55,843 bases of DNA from an uncultured Pirellula sp. (lineage in GTDB: Bacteria; Planctomycetota; Planctomycetia; Pirellulales; Pirellulaceae). The stretch lies in the NCBI GenBank assembly GCA_903858115.1, contig CAIOHR010000368.1, forward strand, positions 1 to 55,843, in the 5' to 3' direction. A program made the position numbers and the translations under genes. The notes beneath the pieces were generated by a model, which was not told where the DNA came from, made no database searches, and worked only from the letters and a program-made list of their open reading frames with translations. Below, in pieces: positions 1 through 7,223 of this stretch (the first letter of the stretch is position 1; each line of letters opens with the position of its first letter).

Positions 1-70
1 ACTCCAGAAATATTCCTTGTTCGCTTGAAATCACGCAGGCAGGAAGGCATCCCCGTGATTACAAATACGT

Positions 71-119
71 GTGTCCCCGTAATCCTGTGTCCCCGTAATC
101 CCGTGTGTCCCCGTAATCC
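71..119. repeat. Three near-tandem copies of GTGTCCCCGTAATCC
   Basis: Exact 15-nt copies at 71-85, 87-101 and 105-119, with offsets of 16 and 18 nt; a degenerate copy (CCCCGTGATT) lies at 51-60. The reverse complement reads GGATTACGGGGACAC. Similar ATTACGGGGAC words are familiar from REP-type repeats linked to RAYT transposases, but that link is recalled, not tested. Spacing is too short for CRISPR spacers. Confidence 0.75.
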
Positions 120-281
120 AATGAATGTGTCGCTCACCTTGCAGCAACGGAGACTGTTCCCGAGGCGGCTGTCGACCAACTCGTCGTGCGGGGGATGGAA
201 AATCGATTTCACACCAGACCGACCAACGGCCAACAACCCTCCAAAACTCCAAAGACATGGCTCGTTAAGTCGCACCGATTG

Positions 282-309
282 TCGTTCCTAGATATGCGTC
301 TAGGAACGA
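282..309. terminator. Perfect 11-bp hairpin downstream of the DUF1559 gene
   Basis: Arm TCGTTCCTAGA at 282-292 pairs perfectly with TCTAGGAACGA at 299-309, with a 6-nt loop. It sits about 40 nt beyond the stop of the minus-strand gene ending at 349. There is no T-tract on that strand, so it may be a factor-dependent terminator or RNA-stabilising hairpin rather than a classical intrinsic terminator. It shares the core GTTCCTAG with the hairpin at 52529-52561. Confidence 0.4.
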
Positions 310-348
310 AGGAACAAAACAATCCCGACCAATCTAGTTCGTCAATAC

Positions 349-1458
349 TTAGAACGCTCCAACAACTTCACCGCCATTGCAGCTGTGCAAAGCCCTATGG
401 GTTGTTGCATCAATGCCATTTGCCAAAAAGTGTACAGAGCCATCTGCAAGTCCTACATTTACACCGCCAGTGTGATAGCTTCGTGGACCGAAGAAGCCCG
501 TATGATGGATAACAAGGTCCGGCGTGCGACTGTTTGGTGTGTGGTATCCATTCGTCAACGAATTGATCGAGCCGTTGAAGGCCCAAGAAATCCCACGTCC
601 ACGAATGGCGGTACTATTGCCGCCTCGCCAGCCCGTGAACGTCGACCAAATCGCGTCGGTTTGAGGGTTGGAAATGTAGCCGCCTGCGTCGACGAACGAC
701 CCCCAAGGACTGCCGGAGGATTTTAGCCCACGACTCGATTGTAGTGCCGAGTTCACTCCACCAGAACCATTGAGCGTGTATTGATATGGGAATTTCGGCA
801 ATGTTCCAGCAGGTAGCGTCATGTCGTTGCCGACGCTACGAACGGTCTCACTCATGATGACTGTGTTTGACGTACCATCCGTAATATCACGAAAGGCGCG
901 TGATGTATTTTGACAGACGATCCCATCGGTAACCCAACGCCAATCGTAGTTTGTTCCCGTTCCACTTCCATTGCTAAACATGTAGCTCAACCCGCCGTAC
1001 GTAACGGGTGAGCCGTTTACTTGCATCGTCGTTATTGAAGGAGCAGGGTCACTTGGGCAAAGGAGGATTGGAACTGGTGTAGCGAACGCCTGAGCAAAAA
1101 GGGGATTTGGGACCTTTGCGTTGAAGGGGCCTGAGAATGCTGGCTTCGAGTAGTCAAGCAAATTGTTTAGGTTTCCTTGTTCAATAAAGGCAAGGATGCG
1201 AGCCTGTACTGAAAAGTCAACATCGACAGTCCCAGTCATAGGGAACTTGCGATAAGCCGATTCGTAGTTCATGGTCGCCAGCGCGATCTGCTTGACACTA
1301 TTGCTGCACTGCATTCTCCTCGCAGCTTCACGAGCAGCTTGAACGGCAGGAAGGAGCAGGCCTACCAAAATGCCGATGATGGCGATCACCACCAGGAGTT
1401 CCACCAAGGTGAAAGCCAAGCGAATGGAAAAGCTACTTTTGATATAATTCCGTGTCAT
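349..1458 (-). CDS. DUF1559 pseudopilin-like secreted protein
   Basis: 369 residues. Residues about 15-40 form a type IV pilin/type II secretion N-terminus: a short basic leader, then FTLVELLVVIAIIGILVG and a run LLLPAVQAAREAARRMQC that is characteristic of the planctomycetal DUF1559 (SBP_bac_10-like) family. The C-terminus carries the family's glycine/DGS end (GLADGSVHFL). Members are present in very many copies in Pirellulaceae and are thought to be processed by prepilin peptidase and displayed at the envelope; the substrate or function is not known. Length is typical. The ATG at 1458 has only a weak purine-rich upstream region. A 64-nt gap separates it from the cytochrome gene behind it, so they may be co-transcribed. 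Confidence 0.93.
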   Translation of the reverse strand: MTRNYIKSSFSIRLAFTLVELLVVIAIIGILVGLLLPAVQAAREAARRMQCSNSVKQIALATMNYESAYRKFPMTGTVDVDFSVQARILAFIEQGNLNNLLDYSKPAFSGPFNAKVPNPLFAQAFATPVPILLCPSDPAPSITTMQVNGSPVTYGGLSYMFSNGSGTGTNYDWRWVTDGIVCQNTSRAFRDITDGTSNTVIMSETVRSVGNDMTLPAGTLPKFPYQYTLNGSGGVNSALQSSRGLKSSGSPWGSFVDAGGYISNPQTDAIWSTFTGWRGGNSTAIRGRGISWAFNGSINSLTNGYHTPNSRTPDLVIHHTGFFGPRSYHTGGVNVGLADGSVHFLANGIDATTHRALHSCNGGEVVGAF

Positions 1459-1522
1459 TTCAAATTCTTTCGTTTTATTAGTTATTGAGTGCTTTTATCT
1501 TCTTGGTTCAAGCCCACATCCG

Positions 1523-2752
1523 TTATTTCGAAGCGTAAGACGACTTGAACGCTCCATACGAGATAGATTTGGCATTGCTATGTCCTGATTTCCAAAGTGA
1601 ATCTATTTCCGTTCGCATGATGGATCGCATTGCAAGAATTTCCTCGATGGGAGAACTGGAGTGTTCCACGACAATCCATCGAAGCTGGTACCTGCCGTCG
1701 GGCAACAATGCATTCCAATCCACGGATGCATGTGTATGTCGCAAACGAGTTGGCTCCAATAGCATCAACGATGTGCTCCAACTGGCTCCGTCTTTCGAAA
1801 CTCTTCCCTCGCCGAATGCGATCGACTCCTCGTCCACCTTGCCATCCGGAGATATGCGATGCACTAAGATGACCGCGTACTGCCCCGCCGGTAGCGTGGG
1901 CAGTTCTTGAATCCGCAAATGAAGTCCCGTTCGCCAAGTTCGAATGGATTCAAAGTTTGGGATCTCATTCGACTTGAGGTATCTACCTTGTTTGATCGCC
2001 GCGTAGTCCTTCAGAAATTGGCTCCACTCGCGGTCTGTTTGACCATCCATAGGGAACTTAACACCACCGCCATGTTCATCTTGGCCCAACGCTTTCGTTT
2101 TAAGAAAGCTCGCCATTGGATCTTCGAGATTGATCAACTTTCGTTCTTCCAGTAATTGCAGCGTTTCACCTGGAGAATTGGGAACGATCCAACTCATTTG
2201 TTCGCCATTCTTCTCCACTTGCTTTGCATTGCGATCAGGCGAATGGCAATTGGCACATCGTTCGAATTGCGACCAAACAACATCGACAAATCGCGAAAGG
2301 ACATGGTCCTTCCTGGCATGTCGTATCAGCTTTTCGTCGAGCTTGAGGTCGTTTAACTCGGGCAGAGAAGTGTTCAACGATTCGGGGTCTTGAACTGATG
2401 CGCGAATCCACTGACCAATCCCTTCTAATTCCGACTTTCGCACTTGGTCCATCAAGGCTGTTGAGTTCTCCGGCTTCTTTGCAATGAACTGTAACAGCTT
2501 TGACTCTGAGGGCTGTTTGGTATCAATCCATCCGCGAGCCCTGAGCGATGCAAACGAAGCCTTCGGATCGGAAGTCAGAAAATCGTCCAGCTTGACGCCT
2601 TGAAGATGACATTCCGAACAACTGCTGGACTTCGCCGACTGAATTAATGGGATAACCAGTCGCTGGTAAATCTCGGAGGGAGACTCCGCGTGCAAGCCAC
2701 GATTGCCACAAACGATCGCGATTCCCCCCATGAGCCAAAGAGATATTCGCAT
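1523..2752 (-). CDS. Secreted diheme c-type cytochrome-like protein
   Basis: 409 residues. An N-terminal signal peptide (about residues 1-22, ending near HAES) is followed by two heme-attachment motifs, CSECH (about residue 46) and CANCH (about residue 168), so the protein is expected to be exported and carry two covalently bound hemes. The remainder (about 190-409) has no motif I can name; its C-terminal 130 residues look like a beta-sandwich. Planctomycetes encode many such cytochrome domain proteins, often near oxidases or DUF1559 proteins. It lies directly upstream of the DUF1559 gene on the same strand. The upstream gap contains a long inverted repeat (2824-2890). Exact partner unknown. 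Confidence 0.8.
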   Translation of the reverse strand: MRISLWLMGGIAIVCGNRGLHAESPSEIYQRLVIPLIQSAKSSSCSECHLQGVKLDDFLTSDPKASFASLRARGWIDTKQPSESKLLQFIAKKPENSTALMDQVRKSELEGIGQWIRASVQDPESLNTSLPELNDLKLDEKLIRHARKDHVLSRFVDVVWSQFERCANCHSPDRNAKQVEKNGEQMSWIVPNSPGETLQLLEERKLINLEDPMASFLKTKALGQDEHGGGVKFPMDGQTDREWSQFLKDYAAIKQGRYLKSNEIPNFESIRTWRTGLHLRIQELPTLPAGQYAVILVHRISPDGKVDEESIAFGEGRVSKDGASWSTSLMLLEPTRLRHTHASVDWNALLPDGRYQLRWIVVEHSSSPIEEILAMRSIMRTEIDSLWKSGHSNAKSISYGAFKSSYASK

Positions 2753-3086
2753 TTTAGTTTTGCCTCAAATTGAAGTTGTATGTATGAAAAACATTCGCGC
2801 AACTAGATCCAGCGACTCAAGACGGCGCACTTGATGCGGTGATACGAAACCGTCTTGTGGAGAGCGGGCCCGTGACCGCGCAAGTGCGCCATATCGAATC
2901 GCATCAGTTCAAAGCTGACGCATTTCAAGTTTCACATACGTGATTGCCGAAACCTAAAGGCACGGAACACACATACGACGAAACGCCAATCGCAATTGCA
3001 ATGTCGCGGCGCGACGATTTCAGACTCGCCCTGGTCATTGGCATGCCAAACAATAGGCGTGCAGAAGGGTCGCGCGCGTAAAGATG
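2753..3086. other. Intergenic region with a long inverted repeat
   Basis: 334 bases without a gene. It contains the structured element at 2824-2890 and one half of a 15-nt inverted pair (2856-2870) whose partner is at 3882-3896 on the other side of the Cys-rich gene. No promoter I would defend. Confidence 0.6.
2824..2890. repeat. Extended inverted repeat, possible RNA hairpin
   Basis: GGCGCACTTG (2824-2833) pairs perfectly with CAAGTGCGCC (2881-2890); inside it GCGGT (2836-2840) pairs with ACCGC (2875-2879), giving a stem of about 15 bp with one small bulge and a 34-nt apical region. It lies 72 nt upstream of the cytochrome gene start and about 200 nt beyond the Cys-rich gene stop, so it could act in a 5' leader or be a mobile repeat. 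Confidence 0.6.
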
Positions 3087-3836
3087 CTAAGAGAGCATCT
3101 GCTTGGGTGGCGGCGTGTCCGGCTTAAAGAACACCGGCGCTGGGTCCCGTGGGATTGCCTGATGAGCAGGCCCAAATTCGTGCTCAAACATTACCACCTT
3201 TTGTATGGTGGCCAGAATCGTCCATGGCAACAGAGTGAAAGCCGAACTTTTGCCTTGGCATTTCAAAGCGAACATACTCAAAACGACCTTACGTTTTGAG
3301 GAGTTGCTCATTGTCCTTGATTCAACTTTGTCAGCTTTTGCAGTTTGGCAACAGGAACCACAGGATTTGCTTTTCGTTGCGGCACAACAATCTGGTTTGC
3401 TAGAACCACTTGTTTTTGGATTGGAAACCGTCTTGCTCGCATGCTTTTCGCAGCACGCTTTTCGAGGCTCACAGCAAGTGGAATTAGCTTGCGACCAATC
3501 TTCACCAACTTTGGTGCCATTCAGCTTTTTATCCGTGACCTTCTCGTCACTAAGGAGTTTTTGGGCATATGTCGGTGGAGTGACGCCATTTTTCTCGGCC
3601 CAAGCAAGTCTTTCAGCCGGTGTGAAACAGCTGCAATTGGTCCAACATTGTTCAGCGGTCTTGCATCCACAAGAACAGCTCTGACAGGGAAAAGGTTGAG
3701 AACTGTCCTTGTCCAGAAGGTCGAGAGTTGCGATTGGGATCGGCATTGTGGCTGCGCAAAAACACACCAGGACAAGGAAAGTCGTAACTTTCCGTCCGAT
3801 TGCGGCTAGCCCTTCTTTTGACGTAAGACCCTTCAA
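3087..3836 (-). CDS. Cysteine-rich secreted/membrane protein
   Basis: 249 residues with a hydrophobic export segment at about residues 17-38. The following region has a dense cysteine block (CQSCSCGCKTAEQCW, then NCSC) leading into FTPAERLAWAEKNGVTPP; this block resembles a conserved planctomycetal cysteine-rich sequence, recalled but not searched. A second Cys-rich part (about 120-165) has CC, CC, CC and CGSCC pairs. The density suggests metal binding (Cu, Zn or a thiolate cluster), an inference only. The C-terminus has a hydrophobic stretch (about 195-215) and a proline-rich tail. The only start before the signal segment is TTG at 3836, directly after an in-frame stop. It is flanked by an exact 15-nt inverted pair. 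No neighbour clearly explains its role. Confidence 0.75.
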   Translation of the reverse strand: MKGLTSKEGLAAIGRKVTTFLVLVCFCAATMPIPIATLDLLDKDSSQPFPCQSCSCGCKTAEQCWTNCSCFTPAERLAWAEKNGVTPPTYAQKLLSDEKVTDKKLNGTKVGEDWSQANSTCCEPRKACCEKHASKTVSNPKTSGSSKPDCCAATKSKSCGSCCQTAKADKVESRTMSNSSKRKVVLSMFALKCQGKSSAFTLLPWTILATIQKVVMFEHEFGPAHQAIPRDPAPVFFKPDTPPPKQMLS

Positions 3837-4399
3837 CTAACTGTCGTTTCTCGTTCGAGCACTGAATCAGTAATCTGGCCAGGCCCGCTCTCCACACTGA
3901 AAGGATACACTCCCTAGTTTAACTGACAAGCTTCGAAGCGTCTCTGCGACAAAGTTAGTTTCCATTCAAATCCGCTTATCGAAGTACCCAAACCGGTGCA
4001 GGTTGGCGTCGGAACACCCTGAAGCAAATCCAGGTCAAGCTCGGATATCCTACCGATACCTAGAGAGCAGTTCTATAGGTGAGCGAGTGAATTCCAATCG
4101 GTAGTGGAGATGTGCAAGCACAATGCATGGTACTTTCACCCTCCCGCCGAAGAGCGGGAGGGTCGATGGCGAGGTACGAGCCATCTGGGAGGGTGGTCCC
4201 TGATGGGGGCGACTGCGGGGGCAGAATACCATCTGAAGCCTTGATTCCCTGCATTTTTCCGCTATGTTCTGACCCCTTCGGGTCATTATAGAAATAGAGT
4301 GTTGGCTTAACACTCTCAAAAACGAACCCAGCATTCGCTGGATTTTTTGGATTCGTTGCATCCAATTCGTAAGAGATAAACGATCAACAAGGACAAGCG
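3837..4399. other. Intergenic region with a GC-rich hairpin
   Basis: 563 bases. The only clear structure is the hairpin at 4139-4162. An open frame on the minus strand at 4060-4365 has no export signal, motif or start site support and crosses the hairpin, so I do not call it. The last bases before 4400 carry AAGGAC, the ribosome-binding site of the TPR gene. Confidence 0.55.
4139..4162. repeat. Perfect 9-bp hairpin, CCCTCCCGC/GCGGGAGGG
   Basis: CCCTCCCGC (4139-4147) and GCGGGAGGG (4154-4162) are perfect complements around a 6-nt loop. There is no T-tract on either side and the nearest gene ends are more than 230 nt away, so it is more like a dispersed palindromic repeat than a terminator. 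Confidence 0.65.
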
Positions 4400-4714
4400 A
4401 TGTCTCGCCTAGAAAAAATCCTAGCGATGCTGGAATCAGAACCAAACGATACGTTTTTGCGCTATACGCTGGCCATGGAGTATCGAAAAATGGGCGACTC
4501 GCAGAAGAGCATTGAAATGCTGCGTGAGCTGGCCTACTCTGCATCGCCGCGTTACGTGCCAGCTTTTTTCATGGCGGCACAACAATTGGTGGATAGCGAA
4601 GATATCGAGTCGGCAAGAACATTCCTTCGCGATGGGATCGATGAAGCTAGAGCCCAAAAAGATCTGCATGCGGCAGCAGAAATGGGAGAGCTTTTGGCGG
4701 AGATCGGAAAGTAA
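4400..4714 (+). CDS. Small TPR-like protein
   Basis: 104 residues, all helical by inspection. Two to three degenerate tetratricopeptide helices pairs are visible: about 17-50 (NDTFLRYTLAMEYRKMGDSQKSIEML) and 52-85 (PRYVPAFFMAAQQL, ESARTFLRDGIDEA), with the typical A/G/Y spacing. No signal peptide, so probably a cytoplasmic protein-protein scaffold. AAGGAC precedes the ATG. Its TAA overlaps the ATG of pepT by one base (TAATG), indicating translational coupling; whether it functions with the peptidase is unknown. Partner unknown. Confidence 0.85.
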   Translation: MSRLEKILAMLESEPNDTFLRYTLAMEYRKMGDSQKSIEMLRELAYSASPRYVPAFFMAAQQLVDSEDIESARTFLRDGIDEARAQKDLHAAAEMGELLAEIGK

Positions 4715-5952
4715 TGACTCCTCAGCAAAGATTGGTCGATCGATTTTGTCGCTATGTTCAAGTGGGTACGACCGCGAACCCTGACACCGATCAGTATCCT
4801 AGCTCACCAGGGCAACTACTTCTTGGCAAGATGCTTGCCGATGAACTTTATGCGATGGGTGCAGTGGACTCGCATCAAGATCTAAACGGGCTCGTTTGGG
4901 CAACGATTCCAGGCAACATTGCGAACGCTCCTACGATCCTACTCAATGCACACCTCGACACTTCTCCCGAATCGTCAGGAGATTCGGTGCAGCCGGTTGT
5001 CATCGATACTTACGCCGGTGGAGATATACTGCTCGCCAATGGTAACAGCATAACACTCGCTGACACCCCGGAGCTTGCGAGTCTGGTCGGTCATACCTTG
5101 GTCATAACCGATGGAACAACACTGCTTGGCGGAGACGATAAAGCGGGTGTCGCTGCGATCATGGAGATTGCACAGCGACTACTCTACTCCCCGGAGTTAC
5201 CTCACGGGCCGATACGAATCCTATTCACTTGCGACGAAGAGATTGGACGCGGAACCAAGCATTTTTCTCTTGCGAAAGCGAACGCGTGCGCTGGTTACAC
5301 GCTAGACGGAGGAGGGGCCGGGAACATCGATGTCGGAACGTTCTCTGCGGATATGGCAACGGTTTCGTTTCGTGGACGAAACACCCATCCATCGGTAGGG
5401 AAAGGAGTGATGATCAACGCGCTACGTGCCGCGTCTCACTTTGTAAGCTTGCTTCCTAGAGACTCTCTATCACCAGAAAGCACGTGCGATCGTGAGGGTT
5501 TTCTACATCCTTATCGATTGGATGGCAACGTTGGCAACTCTACGGTTCAAATCCTTTTGCGTGACTTTATCACTGACAAGTTGAAAGAGTACGCAGAAAC
5601 GATTCGAACCGCTGCAGAAAAGACGAAAGAGATGTTTCCAGGCTTGGAGTATGACTTAGCTGTCATCGAGCAGTATCGCAATATGGGGGATGTGCTTCGA
5701 AACCATCCAACTGCAGTAGAATTGGCGGAGAAGGCCTTCATTCAATTAGGTCGCCCATTCAAGCGAGACATTATTCGCGGCGGTACCGACGGCGCATTGA
5801 TGAGCGCTCTTGGATTACCAACACCAAATCTCTCCATTGGGCAATTCAACATCCACTCGACTCGCGAATTCGCGTCGATCACCATGATCGAACAAGCGAT
5901 CGAACACATGATATGCTTGCTCGGCTTATGGGCGACGACTCAGGGCAATTGA
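4714..5952 (+). CDS. pepT: Peptidase T (aminotripeptidase)
   Basis: 412 residues, the usual PepT length. It is an M20-family dinuclear zinc tripeptidase of the cytoplasm that releases N-terminal residues from tripeptides. Visible metal and catalytic residues: H80-x-D82 in NAHLDTSPE, the bridging aspartate in GGDDKAGVAAIM (about 139-150), the catalytic glutamate pair in TCDEEIGRGT (about 173-182), D in the segment YTLDGGGAG, and a late GGTDGA region followed by the conserved histidine in FNIHSTREF. The start ATG overlaps the TPR gene stop. It converges on the DUF1593 gene with 34 nt between stops and no obvious hairpin. Confidence 0.95.
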   Translation: MTPQQRLVDRFCRYVQVGTTANPDTDQYPSSPGQLLLGKMLADELYAMGAVDSHQDLNGLVWATIPGNIANAPTILLNAHLDTSPESSGDSVQPVVIDTYAGGDILLANGNSITLADTPELASLVGHTLVITDGTTLLGGDDKAGVAAIMEIAQRLLYSPELPHGPIRILFTCDEEIGRGTKHFSLAKANACAGYTLDGGGAGNIDVGTFSADMATVSFRGRNTHPSVGKGVMINALRAASHFVSLLPRDSLSPESTCDREGFLHPYRLDGNVGNSTVQILLRDFITDKLKEYAETIRTAAEKTKEMFPGLEYDLAVIEQYRNMGDVLRNHPTAVELAEKAFIQLGRPFKRDIIRGGTDGALMSALGLPTPNLSIGQFNIHSTREFASITMIEQAIEHMICLLGLWATTQGN

Positions 5953-5986
5953 TTTTGAGTCGTTCACGTTGGATTGTTTCAAGCCG

Positions 5987-7039
5987 CTAGGGTAAACACC
6001 ACTTCATGCGTTTGGCGAAATCCGCCTGAAAGACAGGACGCCATCGACTCACCGATGTTCGTGGATCAAGACTGTCGGTGAGTGTTTGATCTCGCCACCA
6101 ACCATCGGGGCTGCGGACGAATTGCCCGCCCCATCCTGGAACCGCTGGATCGTTCGGGTCGTTACCACCGAGTGGCAGGAAGAAGAACCACGATGGAGTG
6201 TCCCCCTCTTTCATACACGCATGTTTGTTAGGAGCCGTGTACGTATTGGTAGGATACATAGCACCCAAAGGACCCATGTTAAGAACGTTCTCCCGCACCC
6301 ATTCGAGACTGGTAAACGATTCATCACCGGTAAGGTACATTCCCCGATACGTTCCCTCTCGTTTATCTCGACCGACCGGCGCTTTGGCTAATATGTAATG
6401 GAGTCCTGGAAACACCGATTGAATCCAATCCGCGATACCGTCCTGATCATTAATGTCATAGACTCGAATCTTGGAAACAAATGTTGCAAACTCGGTTTCG
6501 GATCGACTTTGTTTCGCCCGCCAAAGCGATTGAGCTAGATCCGTTTGTCCGCCCCAAATCGCTATGTTTAATGGACGAATGATTGTGGCAGCATCGATGC
6601 GTTCCAAAAGAAATTGGGAACCTTCGGTATCGTGACCATCGCCGATGTGCGAACGTTCTCGACGCGGATTTCCACTTTTGATAATGTTCATTAGATGACT
6701 CTCGGCGGGCCAGCCGCGCGCGTGCCGTTCTAAGTTGGGGAGAATTTGACCATAAGCTTGAACGACTTTACGTATCAGATCGGGGCGGGTCACAGACTCT
6801 TTCAATTCGCCACGAGTTCCGGCCGCACTTGCGATTAAGGCTTCAATCTCAAACTCGTTCGCATACACCATCAATCGAATCAGCGATTGTTGATCGTCCG
6901 GATCACCGCCGATATCAGTGAGGATCGCCAATCGAGGGCGCAATGGAGATGGTTCGTCGGACAATGCAATCAAGCTCAATCGCGGAGCGAAGCAAAATAG
7001 AATTGAGAAAGCGAAAAATGTTCCAGTGGAGATCTTCAT
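5987..7039 (-). CDS. DUF1593 protein, nucleoside hydrolase-like, secreted
   Basis: 350 residues. A signal peptide (about 1-27, ending near LSDE) is followed by RPRLAILTDIGGDPDDQQSL, the Asp-rich calcium-site signature shared by nucleoside hydrolases and the DUF1593 family (sometimes annotated cellulose-binding). Further family features are DGHDTEGSQFLLERI and NIAIWGGQTDLAQSLW. Family knowledge suggests a ribosyl- or glycosyl-hydrolase-like fold acting in the periplasm or outside; substrate unknown. Length is short relative to members that add a C-terminal beta domain. Divergent from the sulfatase-esterase gene, with which it shares a 184-nt upstream region holding a hairpin, so co-regulation is possible. 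Confidence 0.88.
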   Translation of the reverse strand: MKISTGTFFAFSILFCFAPRLSLIALSDEPSPLRPRLAILTDIGGDPDDQQSLIRLMVYANEFEIEALIASAAGTRGELKESVTRPDLIRKVVQAYGQILPNLERHARGWPAESHLMNIIKSGNPRRERSHIGDGHDTEGSQFLLERIDAATIIRPLNIAIWGGQTDLAQSLWRAKQSRSETEFATFVSKIRVYDINDQDGIADWIQSVFPGLHYILAKAPVGRDKREGTYRGMYLTGDESFTSLEWVRENVLNMGPLGAMYPTNTYTAPNKHACMKEGDTPSWFFFLPLGGNDPNDPAVPGWGGQFVRSPDGWWRDQTLTDSLDPRTSVSRWRPVFQADFAKRMKWCLP

Positions 7040-7153
7040 ACGATAACCTCTCTAGTTCAAATGAATTCCTAAAGATCCACGCCAACAATTATTCTACCAC
7101 AAACAAAGGTCGATCCTCTCACGTTACAATGTAAGGTAGGCCTGACGCCCCCC

Positions 7154-7180
7154 CGAAGGGAAGTCAACGGCTTCCCTTCG
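7154..7180. promoter_or_regulatory. 10-bp hairpin in the divergent upstream region
   Basis: CGAAGGGAAG (7154-7163) and CTTCCCTTCG (7171-7180) are perfect complements around a 7-nt loop. It lies between two divergent starts (7039 minus, 7224 plus), so it cannot be a terminator of either gene. A leader hairpin of the sulfatase mRNA, an operator or a dispersed repeat are all possible. Confidence 0.45.
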
Positions 7181-7223
7181 CATTCATTCCTCACGTCTCC
7201 TCCTCCTCTGCAAATCCCCTGCA

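Larger units (their letters stand above)
1..348. other. Intergenic region with three short repeats and one hairpin
   Basis: No convincing gene lies here. The stretch holds three direct copies of GTGTCCCCGTAATCC (71-85, 87-101, 105-119) and, closer to the end of the DUF1559 gene, a perfect 11-bp hairpin (282-309). Short frames on both strands have no recognisable motif and overlap the repeats. Confidence 0.6.

Noticed and set aside
71..119. Possible CRISPR array
   Set aside because: The copies are only 1-3 nt apart, so there are no spacers, and there are no cas genes in the window.
4060..4365. Minus-strand open frame of 101 codons
   Set aside because: No motif, no start signal and it runs through the GC-rich hairpin at 4139-4162; composition follows the intergenic DNA.
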